A stretch of 64,000 nucleotides of DNA from GCA-002282575 sp964606405 (lineage in GTDB: Bacteria > Pseudomonadota > Gammaproteobacteria > Thiomicrospirales > Thiomicrospiraceae). The translations under genes were made by a program, and so were the position numbers. Location of the stretch: contig CAZSGH010000009.1 of NCBI GenBank assembly GCA_964606405.1, positions 4,467 to 68,466 of the forward strand, written 5' to 3'. The first letter of the stretch is position 1, and each line of letters opens with the position of its first letter. Positions 25,647-33,674 of this stretch are shown in pieces. The notes under the pieces were generated by a model, which worked only from the letters and a program-made list of their open reading frames with translations, did no database searches and was not told the DNA's origin.

Positions 25647-28265
25647 TCAATCAACCCTGTTTTTACGTAAGGCTTCGCTAACGACCTCTGGCACTTGCGT
25701 CATAAAGGTTGGTTTAGCACAACTAATAAACCAACCCTGCGCGTAATGAATGCCCATATCACGCACCATCTGCAAGGTTTGCGCGTCCTCTACAAATTCG
25801 GCAACCGTCTCTATGCCTACGGCTTGCGCCAAGGTCACAGCACTTTGTACGAAAGCTTTATCAATGTAATCCTTCGTCATATTGCCAATAAACTCGCCTT
25901 CGATTTTGAGATAGTCGACAGGAAAATGCTTGAGATAATGAAATGACGAAAAACCAGAACCAAAATCATCAATAGCAAACTGAAAGCCTTCAAACTTCAA
26001 TTCCCGCACAAACTTTTCCAATGCACTCAAATTACTGACGGTATCACGTTCGGTAATTTCAAACACAATGCGTTCTGGCACAATATGATGCTCATGTGCC
26101 ATCATTTTGATTTGCTCTACAAATTCATTCAGAATCAATGCTCTGGGTGATAAGTTAATAAATAACTTGCCCGTGTATTGACTCGCTTCCATTACCGCAA
26201 AAGCCTTTTTGATGAGCAAGTAATCTAACTTATGAACAATACCCATACGCTCTGCCAACTCAATAAACTCACCAGCCGCGACCAAACGATCACCTTGTCG
26301 AATGCGCATCAGCAACTCATGAATCACAACTTCTCCTGTTTGTACGGTCAGGATCGGTTGAAAGTGAGGTTCGATAAAGGTTTCTGCTTCGAGAGCTTGA
26401 ATGAGCATAAAGCTTTTTTGCGTCACCTCTCGATAAACGGCAGACACATCCTCATCACTGGGCAGCATGATTTGATTTTTGCCGCTCGCTTTTGCCTTAT
26501 ACATCATATTATCGGCAATTAAGAATAGGTCTTCTGCGTTTTGTGCATGCTCGGGAAAACACGCCAACCCTAACGAGCAAGTAATGTAGGCAAAACCACC
26601 GTCAGGCAACGGCTCACTAACCGCCCGAATAGCGCTCATGACTTGCAGTGCAACCTCGTGCGCCTGTTCAAGATTGGTTTCTGGAAAAATAACACAAAAT
26701 TCATCGCCACCGTAGCGAGAAAACACATCGCCATGACGCAATTGGGCTGCCACAGCTCGCGCAAACGCCTGCAACATGTTATCGCCGAACATATGCCCGA
26801 ATTGATCGTTAATAAGCTTGAAATTATCAAAATCACACATCATCAACGTAAACGGTGCATGGTTGCGCTCTGCACGTCCAACCTCATGATCGAGCATTTC
26901 ATGAAAGACTCGTTGATTATACAAGTGCGTCAGAGGATCGCGAGTCGCATAAAACTCTAAATCTCGCGTGTATTTATTAATGGCCTTAATCGAGCCAACC
27001 ACGTTAATCAGCGTCGTTAAAATACTTTCGATGACCACCGCACGCGTTAAGTCTTGGTTAAGCATTGATTGCACACCAATACCAACAACACCACCAATCT
27101 TAGGCGTATCCAAAAGTAAATTTTTGGTTTGAACCTCAATCAATGTCGGGTCTTCATCAATCTGATGTCGTGGATCGACAACAGAGTGATAAACATCTAA
27201 CAACGCGCTTCTGCCTAACAGGGGATGCAATGCCATGCACTCACGCGCATATAGCTCAAAATGTGTGCGCATGGCAGAGGTTGGCTCTCCTGCCCAAAAT
27301 ATTTCTAGAGCAAAACGCTCTTCTTCATCGGTACGAAAGACAACAAACAATGCATACATTGGCAGAATGGTATTGATTTCCTGCATCAACATCACAATAT
27401 GCTCTTTCCAATCGCGAACGACTTCTGATGTAATCATGAACTTATCGAGTAAACGAATTTCAAATTCGAGAATGTCGCGATCAACAGCAACGGTTTGCAA
27501 CTTTCCTGCCAACTGTTGTAATGCCTGTGCTAAGGGTCGTAACTCTTGCCATTCCGATAAAACCGCATCGCCCTGTATGGCGGATAAATCTCGCACTTTA
27601 ACAATTTGCTCGATATGACCACTTAAACGGTCGACCGCAATACCAAGCCAACGCGCAATGTAACCAGAAACCCACCATGCCACCACTAGCGGCAACGGTA
27701 GCAACAAAAGGAAGAAAATTAAAAAAGCATCCAACGCATCATCTGCTGCACTCATATCTTGGCGAATGTGCATAACGCCCAAAACAGCACCAACAGTCGC
27801 TTGACTATGGCAACCTAAACAGCGCTCTTCTGCTTGCAACGGAAAAAAACTATCGCGCAACACATCATTGGTTAGCTCGACTAAACTACCCGTACGAAAG
27901 GCCTGAGTAACTTGCGCGGGTCGTTCTCCTTCTTCGAGCGCATCTGGCAATGCACCGAACTGCGCCTCGACCAACTCGCTACGATACAAGTCAATTGACA
28001 TACCCGATTGACGATAAACAGAACGTGTATTCGCTAAAAACGCTGTTAACTGTGCCCGCGTCCAGCCTTGACTCATGACCTGATACATATTTTGAAAGGT
28101 TAACTGCTCTAACGCATTAGCCTGAACTTTTGCCTGTTGATGTGTAGCTCGTTCAAACAGAGAGAATGCAAATAGGTATGCAGCACCAACTAAAACAAGC
28201 GAAGCAAGGATCGCTGCCAACAAGATAACTTTGCGAATACTACGAGGAGCGCCAGATGTGGTCAT
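25647..28265 (-). CDS. Membrane sensor with a c-type haem motif and GGDEF-EAL output
   Basis: About 872 residues from the ATG at 28265 (a frame start at 28310 adds 15). A helix near the N terminus is followed by a periplasmic domain of about 150 residues containing CLGCH (about residue 149-153 of this reading), a CxxCH covalent haem-binding motif, then a second helix (FLIFFLLLLPLPLVVAWWV). The domain resembles the DUF3365/Tll0287-like haem sensor family. The cytoplasmic part is GAF-like, then GGDEF with intact SRYGGDEFCVIFP, then EAL with IHELLMRIR, FEITERD and IDDFGSGFSSFHYL. A redox or gas ligand sensor controlling c-di-GMP is the best reading. The c-haem would be attached by the Ccm system encoded at 15-18 kb. 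Confidence 0.85.
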   Translation of the reverse strand: MTTSGAPRSIRKVILLAAILASLVLVGAAYLFAFSLFERATHQQAKVQANALEQLTFQNMYQVMSQGWTRAQLTAFLANTRSVYRQSGMSIDLYRSELVEAQFGALPDALEEGERPAQVTQAFRTGSLVELTNDVLRDSFFPLQAEERCLGCHSQATVGAVLGVMHIRQDMSAADDALDAFLIFFLLLLPLPLVVAWWVSGYIARWLGIAVDRLSGHIEQIVKVRDLSAIQGDAVLSEWQELRPLAQALQQLAGKLQTVAVDRDILEFEIRLLDKFMITSEVVRDWKEHIVMLMQEINTILPMYALFVVFRTDEEERFALEIFWAGEPTSAMRTHFELYARECMALHPLLGRSALLDVYHSVVDPRHQIDEDPTLIEVQTKNLLLDTPKIGGVVGIGVQSMLNQDLTRAVVIESILTTLINVVGSIKAINKYTRDLEFYATRDPLTHLYNQRVFHEMLDHEVGRAERNHAPFTLMMCDFDNFKLINDQFGHMFGDNMLQAFARAVAAQLRHGDVFSRYGGDEFCVIFPETNLEQAHEVALQVMSAIRAVSEPLPDGGFAYITCSLGLACFPEHAQNAEDLFLIADNMMYKAKASGKNQIMLPSDEDVSAVYREVTQKSFMLIQALEAETFIEPHFQPILTVQTGEVVIHELLMRIRQGDRLVAAGEFIELAERMGIVHKLDYLLIKKAFAVMEASQYTGKLFINLSPRALILNEFVEQIKMMAHEHHIVPERIVFEITERDTVSNLSALEKFVRELKFEGFQFAIDDFGSGFSSFHYLKHFPVDYLKIEGEFIGNMTKDYIDKAFVQSAVTLAQAVGIETVAEFVEDAQTLQMVRDMGIHYAQGWFISCAKPTFMTQVPEVVSEALRKNRVD

Positions 28266-28401
28266 ATCAACCCCAAAAAAAGATGGATTAAAACGAATTC
28301 TCACTCTCATCGATCAGAGTGTGGTCCCATTTTAGTCTCATTACACGCAAAAGCGTACATAAAAATGCTTACAAACCAACCATTTTTTATTAATGACATA
28401 A

Positions 28402-28423
28402 CAAAAACGCCCCGTAGGGCGTT
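28402..28423 (-). terminator. Intrinsic terminator of the poly-HAMP chemoreceptor gene
   Basis: AACGCCC, CGTA, GGGCGTT with a minus-strand T run, 40 bases after the stop at 28463. Identical stem and loop to 25611-25628. Confidence 0.85.
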
Positions 28424-28462
28424 AATTGCGAATTACTTCCGCTCTCGCGGGAAAAAGGCTTA

Positions 28463-30655
28463 TTAAAACTCACCCCATTCGTCACTACTAGACTGTTTGG
28501 GCGCAGGCAAAGACGGACGAGCACGAGGCGCTACACCAGCAGACGAAGGCACTGAACGACGCGCACCCTGCCCTGCAGATACTTGCTGCTGCGCCACTTT
28601 AAAGCGACTCATCAATTGCGTTAAATCACTGGCTTGATGACGCATACCATCAGCCGATGCCGATGTTTGCTCGACCAATGCTGCGTTTTGTTGCGTGGCA
28701 CTATCAATCGCACTTAAAGAGGTGTTTACCATCTCAATCGCTTTAACTTGCTCGCCTGCCGCACGCGAGATCTCAATAATGGTACTCTGCATTTGCGACG
28801 TGCCAGCACCAATCGCATCAAGCGAATGCGAAACTTGCTGAATCAAATCCGAGCCTTCGCGCACCTGACGTACACTGGCTTCAATTAAGCCCTTAATATC
28901 TTTTGCTGCATCTGCAGACTTGCCTGCGAGCGCGCGCACTTCAGAAGCCACGACAGCAAAACCTCGACCATGCTCGCCTGCACGCGCAGCTTCGACCGCC
29001 GCATTCAGTGCTAACAGGTTGGTTTGGAAAGCGATGCTGTCAATCAAGGTCACAATACTACCAATCTGCTCACTCGACTGGGTAATCCCCTGCATCGCCT
29101 CAATCGTTTTGACCATCACACGCTGACTCTCTTCTCGGCTCTGTTGCTGATCATGAGAGATTTTTTCTGCCTGCACAATGCCTGCACGCGTGGTATTCAC
29201 CGAAGCAAGTGTTTGCTCCATAGCCGAAGTGGTTTCTTCCAAGCTGGCAGCTTGTTCTTGCGTACGACTCGACAAGTCCATACTACCCTGTGCCACTTCG
29301 CTACTGCTTTGCGTCACGCTATGCGCAGCCGCGATTGCCGCGCCAACAGCTTGTTCCATTTGCGTGGCGCTGGTATTCACTGCTTCTTTTAACACATCAA
29401 AACTACCACATGCTTTAGCAGTGACACGAACTGTCAAATCTCCCTGCGCTTGTGCATTGACCGTGTTCGTCACATCACCCAAAATAGACGCTAATCCAGC
29501 AACGGTCGCATTAATATTATCTTTGAGCTGTGCCAATGAACCCTGTGCCGAGGCACGAACCTGAGCATTCAACTCGCCTTTAGCAACCTGTTCCATCGCG
29601 GCGTTAATATCGGCAACAATTTGCTGCAAACTTCCCATCGCACCATCGACCTGTGCACGAAATGCGGGCGCAACGCGCTCGTCCATACGAACACTGAAGT
29701 TCCCTGCGCTCAAGCCCGCCATCACTTTACCTAACTCGTCCATGGTGAAGGACACACTTTGCGCACTGGCATTAACGCCGTGCTTCATCTCTCCCAACTC
29801 ACCAGGCAAATCAGCCGTCACACGCTGGGCAAAATCGCCCTGCGCCACAGCGTTCATCACGGTATTGACCTCTTTGACAGCAGACTGTAACGATCCCATC
29901 AGACCGTTAAACGCACGAGAAGCTTCGCCAACTTCATCGTGATTAACCGTCGCAACGCGACCATCGAAACGACCCTGACCTGCCGCCTGTGCCACAGCAA
30001 CCAATTCGTGCATCGGTACTAACACTGCGCGCAATAAGTTGTAAGCAACACCAACTAAAACCAACAAACCGATAATAATGAGCACAATATTAAGCATAAA
30101 CGATTGATTATAAGCAGCAACAGCTTGTTCAAACTCATTCTTGGCGATTTGTAACTGCATATGATTCAACTCATCAAGCAGCTTAGGAGTGACATCCAGC
30201 GCTTTCTCGAAACTCGCCGTACCTGCAAAAGCAGCTTTCTCATAATCTCCCGAGTTTAACGCTGCCTGACCAGTCTTAAGCGCAGCTACTGCTTTATTCA
30301 GCTCGCCTTCTATCTGTTTAGCTAAGGCAGCCTCTTCAGGCGTTAGGACGGTCGCCATGAAGGCTTTCCAAGCGTTTTCAATTTTGGGAATGTATTCGCC
30401 CAAATTGTTCGTATGACGCTCAACACCGTGACTGGTATGAAACTTAGCAAGACTAGCCGCTGGATCGTGTTGTGCGCCTAATTGCAAATCCAAACGCGCA
30501 CGATTGAGGTAACGAATGACGGGACCGATCTGGTCAACGGCCGGTACCAAGCGATCAGCATACAAGGTGTGTAGCGAATCTTTCATTCCCCGTTCTTGAA
30601 TCAAGTTATAGCTACCCAAAACTAAGAACAACACACTGGCAACAATGCCCAGCAT
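28463..30655 (-). CDS. Methyl-accepting chemotaxis protein with a chain of HAMP domains
   Basis: 730 residues in this frame. N-terminal helix, a four-helix-bundle type periplasmic domain (about 25-185), a second helix (about 187-208), then five HAMP-like units at about 208-258, 262-300, 305-345, 349-388 and 392-432, and the signalling tip SIAFQTNLLALNAAVEAARAG. The protein ends DEWGEF, a CheR-docking type pentapeptide. The cytoplasmic N terminus normally present before the first helix (reading MTIKHRI from an ATG at 30678 with a GGAA site) lies one base out of frame, so a single-base deletion or sequencing error near 30655-30660 is likely. As it stands the start codon lacks a ribosome site. 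Confidence 0.88.
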   Translation of the reverse strand: MLGIVASVLFLVLGSYNLIQERGMKDSLHTLYADRLVPAVDQIGPVIRYLNRARLDLQLGAQHDPAASLAKFHTSHGVERHTNNLGEYIPKIENAWKAFMATVLTPEEAALAKQIEGELNKAVAALKTGQAALNSGDYEKAAFAGTASFEKALDVTPKLLDELNHMQLQIAKNEFEQAVAAYNQSFMLNIVLIIIGLLVLVGVAYNLLRAVLVPMHELVAVAQAAGQGRFDGRVATVNHDEVGEASRAFNGLMGSLQSAVKEVNTVMNAVAQGDFAQRVTADLPGELGEMKHGVNASAQSVSFTMDELGKVMAGLSAGNFSVRMDERVAPAFRAQVDGAMGSLQQIVADINAAMEQVAKGELNAQVRASAQGSLAQLKDNINATVAGLASILGDVTNTVNAQAQGDLTVRVTAKACGSFDVLKEAVNTSATQMEQAVGAAIAAAHSVTQSSSEVAQGSMDLSSRTQEQAASLEETTSAMEQTLASVNTTRAGIVQAEKISHDQQQSREESQRVMVKTIEAMQGITQSSEQIGSIVTLIDSIAFQTNLLALNAAVEAARAGEHGRGFAVVASEVRALAGKSADAAKDIKGLIEASVRQVREGSDLIQQVSHSLDAIGAGTSQMQSTIIEISRAAGEQVKAIEMVNTSLSAIDSATQQNAALVEQTSASADGMRHQASDLTQLMSRFKVAQQQVSAGQGARRSVPSSAGVAPRARPSLPAPKQSSSDEWGEF

Positions 30656-30819
30656 AAGATACGATGTTTAATGGTCATGCAAATCTATTCCATTTATGTT
30701 TAGCAATTTAAGATATTCTGTCACTATCTTACCGTGATTCAGCATAAAATAACGACTCAATTATCATCAAAGTTTTTAATGACAATATTTAAATTAGCAA
30801 TATAGAGAGAGTTGATTTT

Positions 30820-32157
30820 ATGCCGCAAATTGACAGCCTTATCATTACAATTAGTATTATTGGTATTTTTCTATTCTTAGTTTTATGGAAGCAATGGCAA
30901 GGCAAACTCGCTGCGCACTCCGCTTTAGCGCTTGCCGAACAAATCGCACAACAACAAGCGTTGCAGCTAGAACAAGCTCAACAACAGATTCAGCACTGGC
31001 AACAAAAAGCAGAACAACAGCAACACCTATTGGGCAACGAAATCACCAGCCTTAAAATCGAGCTGGCAGAAAGCAATACGCTATTGCAAAGCGAGCGCCA
31101 ACAGGCGGAAGAAAAACTCGCCCTGCTCGAAGGCGCAAAAACAGCGCTATCGAATCAGTTTCAGGCACTGGCTGGCGACATTTTGGCGCAAACAGGTGAG
31201 CGCTTAAATCAGCAGCAGCAACTGAACCTTGCCAGCCTTATCGACCCATTCAAAGAAAAACTGGGTGAGTTTAAAACGCGCGTCGAAGAGCTACACCGAT
31301 TAGATACCACCGAGCGCGTCAAGCTTTCGGAACAGGTGAACAATCTCATGCAAGCCAGCGCCAAAGTCAGCGACGAAGCCAATGCCCTAACCCGCGCGAT
31401 GACGGGACAAAACAAAAGCCAAGGAGACTGGGGTGAGTTAGTACTCGAACGCTTATTAGAATTAGCGGGTTTAATAGAAGGACAACAATACAAAACCCAA
31501 CACAGCACCAACGATGACGAGGGCACGCGCCAACGCCCCGATGTGCTGCTACTGTTACCCGAAGATAAGCACATCATTGTCGATAGCAAGGTATCACTCA
31601 CCGCTTACACGCGCCATGTTAATGCCGAGTCGGACTCGGATGCCGCGATTGCCTTAAGCGAGCACCTCACCAGTATTCGTAATCATATTGTCGGACTGGG
31701 GCGTAAAAACTACCCTGCAGGAAAGGGCATTAACAGCCCCGATTTTGTCATTTTATTTATGCCCGTCGAACCAGCGCTACTGGCTGCCGCTCGTGCCGAT
31801 AGTGGACTCTACGAGTTCGCTTGGCAAAATAATGTGCTACTGACCTCGCCAAGCACCCTGCTATTTGTGTTGCGCATGGTCGGACAGTTGTGGCGCAATG
31901 CGCAACAACAGCACAACGTACAAGATATTATTGCCCGTGGCGAAAAGCTGCTCGACAAATTTAACGGCTTTAGCGATGATCTCGATAAAATTGGCAGCCA
32001 AATTGCAACGACGCAAAAAACATGGGAAGCAGCCAAAACCAAATTCGATGGACGTGGTGGCTTGGTATCGCAAGCCCATTTATTGGCTAACTTAGGTGTC
32101 AAGCCAAGCAAGCCTTTACCGCAAAGTCAGCAAGAAATCGGGTTATTGGATGATTAA
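30820..32157 (+). CDS. rmuC: DNA recombination protein RmuC
   Basis: 445 residues. An N-terminal membrane helix (LIITISIIGIFLFLVLWKQW) and a long glutamine-rich coiled coil (about 35-170) precede the RmuC nuclease-like domain (about 180-400) with KSQGDWGELVLERLLELAG and HIIVDSKVSLTAY. RmuC proteins limit inversions at short repeats. It stands alone, divergent from the chemoreceptor. Confidence 0.93.
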   Translation: MPQIDSLIITISIIGIFLFLVLWKQWQGKLAAHSALALAEQIAQQQALQLEQAQQQIQHWQQKAEQQQHLLGNEITSLKIELAESNTLLQSERQQAEEKLALLEGAKTALSNQFQALAGDILAQTGERLNQQQQLNLASLIDPFKEKLGEFKTRVEELHRLDTTERVKLSEQVNNLMQASAKVSDEANALTRAMTGQNKSQGDWGELVLERLLELAGLIEGQQYKTQHSTNDDEGTRQRPDVLLLLPEDKHIIVDSKVSLTAYTRHVNAESDSDAAIALSEHLTSIRNHIVGLGRKNYPAGKGINSPDFVILFMPVEPALLAAARADSGLYEFAWQNNVLLTSPSTLLFVLRMVGQLWRNAQQQHNVQDIIARGEKLLDKFNGFSDDLDKIGSQIATTQKTWEAAKTKFDGRGGLVSQAHLLANLGVKPSKPLPQSQQEIGLLDD

Positions 32158-32208
32158 TTACCCTAAAAAAGGTATTATATTTAACACAAGTGCTCTACAA
32201 GGAAACCC

Positions 32209-32619
32209 ATGATGTCTACCTCGATGATTAATTTACCGAAACCGCTTTTAGTCGGTGCTGGCGCGTTACTATTGTTGGGCTTGTTTTTAGCTTCTGGTGA
32301 TCCTGGCAAGGCTGAACGCGCACAACTTGCACAATCATTGGCTGAAACACAACAACGTGTAACGGCACTTGAAGCAAAACTCACCGAACAAGAAACCACT
32401 ATTCGCCAACAAAACGAAGCAGCGCAACTCTCAACCCGTCGCTTAGAAGCGGCTGAAGAGAATGCAGCGCGTTTACGCGCCCGTGTAGACGAAGCAGAAC
32501 GCCAAATCGCTGCGCAGCGCAAAGTAGCTTCTGCACCTGTAGCAAAGCCTGCGGTTGTTGCCAAACCCGTGGCAAAAGCACCTGTTAAACCAGTCGCAAA
32601 GCCAGTGGTTAAGCGTTAA
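32209..32619 (+). CDS. Membrane-anchored coiled-coil protein with an Ala/Lys/Pro tail
   Basis: 136 residues. One membrane helix (about 14-29), a coiled coil (about 37-103, AETQQRVTALEAKLTEQE and following) and a low-complexity tail of repeated AKPV/APVKPVAKP units. It starts 51 bases after rmuC and may be co-transcribed; the AAGGAA site precedes the ATG pair. No family recognised; the tail could reach peptidoglycan if the protein faces the periplasm. Confidence 0.7.
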   Translation: MMSTSMINLPKPLLVGAGALLLLGLFLASGDPGKAERAQLAQSLAETQQRVTALEAKLTEQETTIRQQNEAAQLSTRRLEAAEENAARLRARVDEAERQIAAQRKVASAPVAKPAVVAKPVAKAPVKPVAKPVVKR

Positions 32620-32681
32620 GGAATCACTAAAAACCTCGCTTCGCTGTTTTTTAGGCTTTCCAAGTTTGTTTTTTAGCTGAA

Positions 32682-32731
32682 GGAAGGGGGGGGTATCAAT
32701 GCGTTACATGCAATTTTCAATACCCCCTTCC
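32682..32731. other. Long inverted repeat after the coiled-coil gene
   Basis: GGAAGGGGGGGGTAT (32682-32696) pairs with ATACCCCCTTCC (32720-32731) around a loop of about 23 bases. The run of eight G is unusual for this sequence. No T run follows, so it is not a classical terminator. Confidence 0.5.
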
Positions 32732-32791
32732 TCCAGACCTCCTACCCATTGGGTTTTTAGAGGTGCCTATTAATTATTTTGCTGACGAATT

Positions 32792-32826
32792 AAAAAGCCC
32801 CGCAAGCAATTGCGGGGCTTTTTTTA
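32792..32826. terminator. Bidirectional intrinsic terminator
   Basis: AAAAAGCCCCGCAA, GCAA loop, TTGCGGGGCTTTTT. It has A and T runs on both sides, so it can end the histidine-rich lipoprotein gene on the minus strand and the rmuC side on the plus strand. Confidence 0.92.
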
Positions 32827-33096
32827 TCCTCTACCGTGATGATGACCATGCCCGTGGTTATCGCGGTGATGATCGCCATGTCCGTGATTATTACGATCAT
32901 GGTGCGGGTGATGTTCAAAACGGGGTGGCTCGTAGTAACGATGCGACGGATGAATGATTGGACGTGGATAATGCTCAATTCGATAAACGGGCGGACGATG
33001 ATCATCGTAAACAACCACTCTTGGCTCTGCATGAACCACACAACCCGTTAACGCGCTCGAACCCAAAGCAAGGGCAAGCGCATAATTGATAGCCAT
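32824..33096 (-). CDS. Histidine-rich small lipoprotein
   Basis: 90 residues from the ATG at 33096, which has a GGAG site 7 bases upstream. The signal peptide ends LTGC, a lipobox, so the mature protein is lipid-anchored at cysteine 18. The mature part is rich in Tyr, Arg and Pro, then a C-terminal tail of HHPHHDRNNHGHG and HHRDNHGHGHHHGRG. Such tails bind nickel, zinc or copper. It stands alone; 563 bases of upstream DNA separate it from the chemoreceptor gene. Metal storage or sensing at the envelope is plausible but not shown. Confidence 0.75.
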   Translation of the reverse strand: MAINYALALALGSSALTGCVVHAEPRVVVYDDHRPPVYRIEHYPRPIIHPSHRYYEPPRFEHHPHHDRNNHGHGDHHRDNHGHGHHHGRG

Positions 33097-33674
33097 GACA
33101 AACTCCAGCAACAGTGCAAAAGCGCACCAGCAGAATCGTTAGCCTAACTAAGGCGTTCTAATGAGTCTGCTGCTACGAGCTTACACCAAAGCGGCGTATG
33201 TTCAGGACTACAATAACAAGCCCATAAACAAAAAACAATAGCCTGATTAAAAATATTGATAAGTTATTTTTAACACCACGCTTTGTGTATTTTTAACCCA
33301 GTATTTCCATTTAGAACAAGCAATGATAGCAAGTGGAATTTTAGGTGGTTTTTTTGCTGACGCGAAGGGAATAGCAAACCCATTGCCTACAAGCAAAAGA
33401 AAAAGCAACAAATACTACTAGCGTTAGGGCATTTGCCAAAGCTGATTGGCTAACGCCCATTCCTTTTCGTGCAAATCATGAACAAAAAAACCAATTATAT
33501 CAACATCAACTGAACAACAATGTTTATTTTAATAGCACGAGCTAAATAAGCTTAATTTACGCACTTTTATTACGCAAATAAGCTAGTAAAGAAACCTGTT
33601 CTTATGTAAGATTATTCAAGATTACGCAAAAAAATAAAAAGCAATTCAAAAAGACAATATGGGGACAACCAAAC
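33097..33674. other. 578-bp divergent intergenic region
   Basis: Separates the histidine-rich lipoprotein from the chemoreceptor. It is AT-rich, with no coding signal. One possible hairpin pairs GCGTTAG (33421-33427) with CTAACGC (33450-33456). No promoter can be assigned with confidence. Confidence 0.4.
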
